64,000 nt of DNA from Volvox africanus. Lineage: Eukaryota; Chlorophyta; Chlorophyceae; Chlamydomonadales; Volvocaceae. How positions within the stretch are numbered: the stretch's first letter is position 1; the number at the start of each line of letters is the position of its first letter. Shown here piece by piece: positions 62,001-64,000 of this stretch. The notes beneath the pieces are model-generated. The model was not told where the DNA came from. It ran no database searches and saw only the letters and a program-made list of their open reading frames with translations. Made by a program: the position numbers and the translations under genes. Location of the stretch: positions 6,061,001-6,125,000 of the forward strand of contig BSDZ01000078.1 in assembly GCA_030268105.1 (NCBI GenBank), in the 5' to 3' direction.

Positions 62001-64000
62001 GCGGTTGACCCGACACTTGGTCAAACATAATAACATAGTATGGAGAAAGTACACAGCACATGACATGAGAGTTTTCGAAATCGGAATTCCTTCACTCCGC
62101 TTGGGGTGGTTAGAGGTGGTTAGAGGTGGTCAGAGAACGTGGCTGGCTTGGTGTGCCCTGCCGCAGCGCTGCAACTCTGCATTTCGCACTCGCTCACGCG
62201 CAACGGACGACAGAAGGGCCCCAAACCTCCTGTGCACCCACCCAATTGGGTTGACCCCCTTCAACCTCTATCTCGGCCTCCGTCGCCGCCTCCCGTGTCG
62301 AACCCTTCCTCCCTCACCGCGGCCGCCCTCTCCTCCTCGGGGACTAGCTTGCCGAGACTTTACAATCAACGCACTCTTCTTCGACCCTAAGCTGCCACCG
62401 CCTCAGCATTACCACCAGTCATCACCGTCCACGTCCACATTCACATCTTCCTGGCCGCTTCTGCCGCTGCCGCCGCTGTCCGACTCGTCTCAGCCTGCGG
62501 GGGTGGTAAAGGACTACGTGGGGGGCGTGGTCGACATTCGGACGGGGCAGCTGAGGGTGTTCAGAAATCACCAGCTGCTGGGAAACACCGCCTCCAGTGT
62601 TGAGGTGCGCGAAATGAGCGACCGGGCTCCCGGGCTGGGGACTAACCCCCACCCCCCCTGCCACTCTTAGAAAACGGTTTTCCCAGACATGTGTGTAGGG
62701 TGTGTAGGGTGGGGTGGGGGTGCGGGGGAGACAGGAAAAGCAGTAGGACTGCCCCCCGTAGACAGGAGGTGGGAGTGGTAATGTGACGGAGGGAAGGTTC
62801 GCAGTAGGGAGCTGGGAATGCATGCGCTCCGGATTTGCACCTGAGCAGTGTAAAGAGAGTAGTGGAGGGGCCGTGGGGGAAGTGGGGACGGGAAGGTACC
62901 GCCTATTCGCGTTTTACCTGCTACTGAAGTGGTTGAGGGATAGGCGCAGCGAATCCCGATCTGGTGAACGCACAGATCAGGGTGGCGCTTTGTGATCCGT
63001 GATTTCTCACCGCATTTGACAACCTTCAAGGTGGGGCATGTTGGATGCTGGGTGCTGGATGCTCTTTAACTTTTCCCTCCCTCCTCCCTCCTCCCTCCTC
63101 CCTCCTCCCTCCTCCCTCCTCCCTCCTCCCTCCTCCCTCCTCCCTCCTCCCTCCTCCCTCCTCCCTCCTCCCTCCTCCCTCCTCCCTCCTCCCTCCTCCC
63201 TCCTCCCTCCTCCCTCCTCCCTCCTCCCTCCTCCCTCCTCCCTCCTCCCTCCTCCCTCCTCCCTCCTCCCTCCTCCCTCCTCCCTCCTCCCTCCTCCCTC
63301 CTCCCTCCTCCCTCCTCCCTCCTCCCTCCTCCCTCCTCCCTCCTCCCTCCTCCCTCCTCCCTCCTCCCTCCTCCCTCCTCCCTCCTCCCTCCTCCCTCCT
63401 CCCTCCTCCCTCCTCCCTCCTCCCTCCTCCCTCCTCCCTCCTCCCTCCTCCCTCCTCCCTCCTCCCTCCTCCCTCCTCCCTCCTCCCTCCTCCCTCCTCC
63501 CCGTCTCTCCGAACCTCGTCGCCCCAGATGGACCCCCTCCGAGTGTTTCGAGCCGCAAGGTTATCCGTGGAGATGGGGCTGAGATTGGATCCCTATACGG
63601 AGGACAGGGTGCGACGGGCAGCAGCCAAGTGCGTTCTGCGACGTGAGTTGGGGCTTGGGCCTTGGGCCTTGGGGGGAATGGGCATATCAGTGATGATGGG
63701 CTTTTAGGGTTTCGCCTCTTCCAGGAAAGAGAAGTTGAGAAGGTAAGCGCTGTCATGCGATTCAGTGGATGATTTGGGAGGCTCTGTTTACTCATCCCGT
63801 GTCCTTCGCTGACATCCCGGGATGTACGTAAAAAGGTGCTCACAAATGCGTCATTATCAGAGTGAAGTGACCACAGACGTGCTCGGGCTCAGCGCTGTCC
63901 CAGCCAACTAGATATCGCCAAGTTTGGGAACCGAACTCGACCACCATTCCGGTAATTCCTCGTCTTCCTCGTCTCACCGTCGTTACATCGTTGCTACTCC
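59008..64000 (+). CDS. CCA-adding tRNA nucleotidyltransferase / poly(A) polymerase family (3' partial)
   Basis: Exons 59008-60068, 60608-60719, 61663-61807, 62348-62604 and from 63528 on. Exon 5 ends at 63628 (GTGCGT) or 63642 (GTGAGT), and the rest lies beyond the window. Exon 1 encodes a targeting peptide and a long Ser/Gly/Asn-rich region. Its end and exon 2 make VVNRLRSHGYTAMFAGGWVRD, then LGRPSADIDLVT, the GG/DxD nucleotidyl-transfer motif A. Exon 3 has FDVFGPRQ and VTLDGIAFEVTTYR. Exon 4 has CRDFTINALFFDP and DYVGGVVDIRTG. Exon 5 has MDPLRVFRAARLSVEMGLRLD. These follow the class II CCA-enzyme order. The enzyme adds or repairs the CCA end of tRNAs, in eukaryotes often for cytosol, plastid and mitochondria from one gene. 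The long first-exon linker is unusual. The phase to the candidate micro-exon at 63724-63741 is not settled. Confidence 0.87.
61500..61598. repeat. Short tandem duplication in CCA-gene intron 2
   Basis: Two copies of a block of about 50 bp containing ATGGCCCCGGCCC, GCCGTCATCCCGAT and TCCTGAT sub-repeats. The block lies in the intron before exon 3. Confidence 0.7.
63073..63500. repeat. (CCCTCCT)n heptamer array in CCA-gene intron 4
   Basis: About 61 nearly perfect copies of a 7-bp unit, pyrimidine-rich on the plus strand and GGGAGGA on the other. It sits between the exon 4 donor (62605) and the CGCCCCAG acceptor (63527). It produces spurious open frames in several registers. Confidence 0.93.

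Noticed and set aside
63007..63843. Arg/Glu/Gly repeat frame (-) and Pro/Ser/Leu repeat frames (+)
   Set aside because: They are generated by the heptamer array. Only the last part of one plus frame (from 63528) is a real exon.

Overview
The window looks like nuclear DNA of a volvocine green alga, probably Volvox or a close relative. The evidence is: genes split by GT-AG introns with exact phase agreement; GC-rich exons in more AT-rich intergenic DNA; extracellular-matrix proteins with very long SPPPP-type hydroxyproline-rich domains; a chloroplast ferredoxin with a Chlamydomonas-type transit peptide; an axonemal dynein heavy chain; TGTAA-type polyadenylation motifs; and many micro- and minisatellites. 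All multi-exon models were built by hand, by matching splice sites, reading phase and family motifs. No alignment or search was run.

Layout. 1-279 (+) is the 3' end of a dynein heavy chain. 1923-3115 (-) is a poorly understood Ala/Gly-rich gene. 6127-9674 (+) and 11293-16623 (+) are two tandem paralogues encoding secreted proteins with a signal peptide, a giant proline-rich rod and a CAP/SCP (PR-1) domain. 18968-33051 (-) is one 18-exon gene. In a single reading frame it fuses four wybutosine (tRNA-Phe position 37) domains: TYW3, a TYW4-type Kelch domain, TYW2 and a TYW5-type JmjC hydroxylase. One of its introns holds a long minisatellite and another an AT-rich orphan reading frame of foreign appearance. 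33741-34924 (-) is an LYRM2-like LYR-motif gene.

After a 3-kb gap come chloroplast ferredoxin PETF (38067-38645, +), an ELIP/LHC-like thylakoid protein (39003-41401, -), and a large helical-repeat, OPR-like protein (41679-48545, +). Next are a DarP/YjgA (DUF615) homologue (50560-54949, -), a CRM/YhbY-domain protein (55995-58720, -) and, divergently, a CCA-adding tRNA nucleotidyltransferase (59008 to beyond the window, +).

The right half is therefore rich in genes for tRNA maturation and organellar RNA or ribosome function, plus two photosynthesis genes. The left half is dominated by extracellular-matrix genes. The most notable object is the quadruple TYW fusion. It predicts that consecutive late steps of (hydroxy)wybutosine synthesis are carried out by one polypeptide of about 2014 residues. 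The known plant protein, as I recall it, joins only TYW2, TYW3 and the TYW4 Kelch part.
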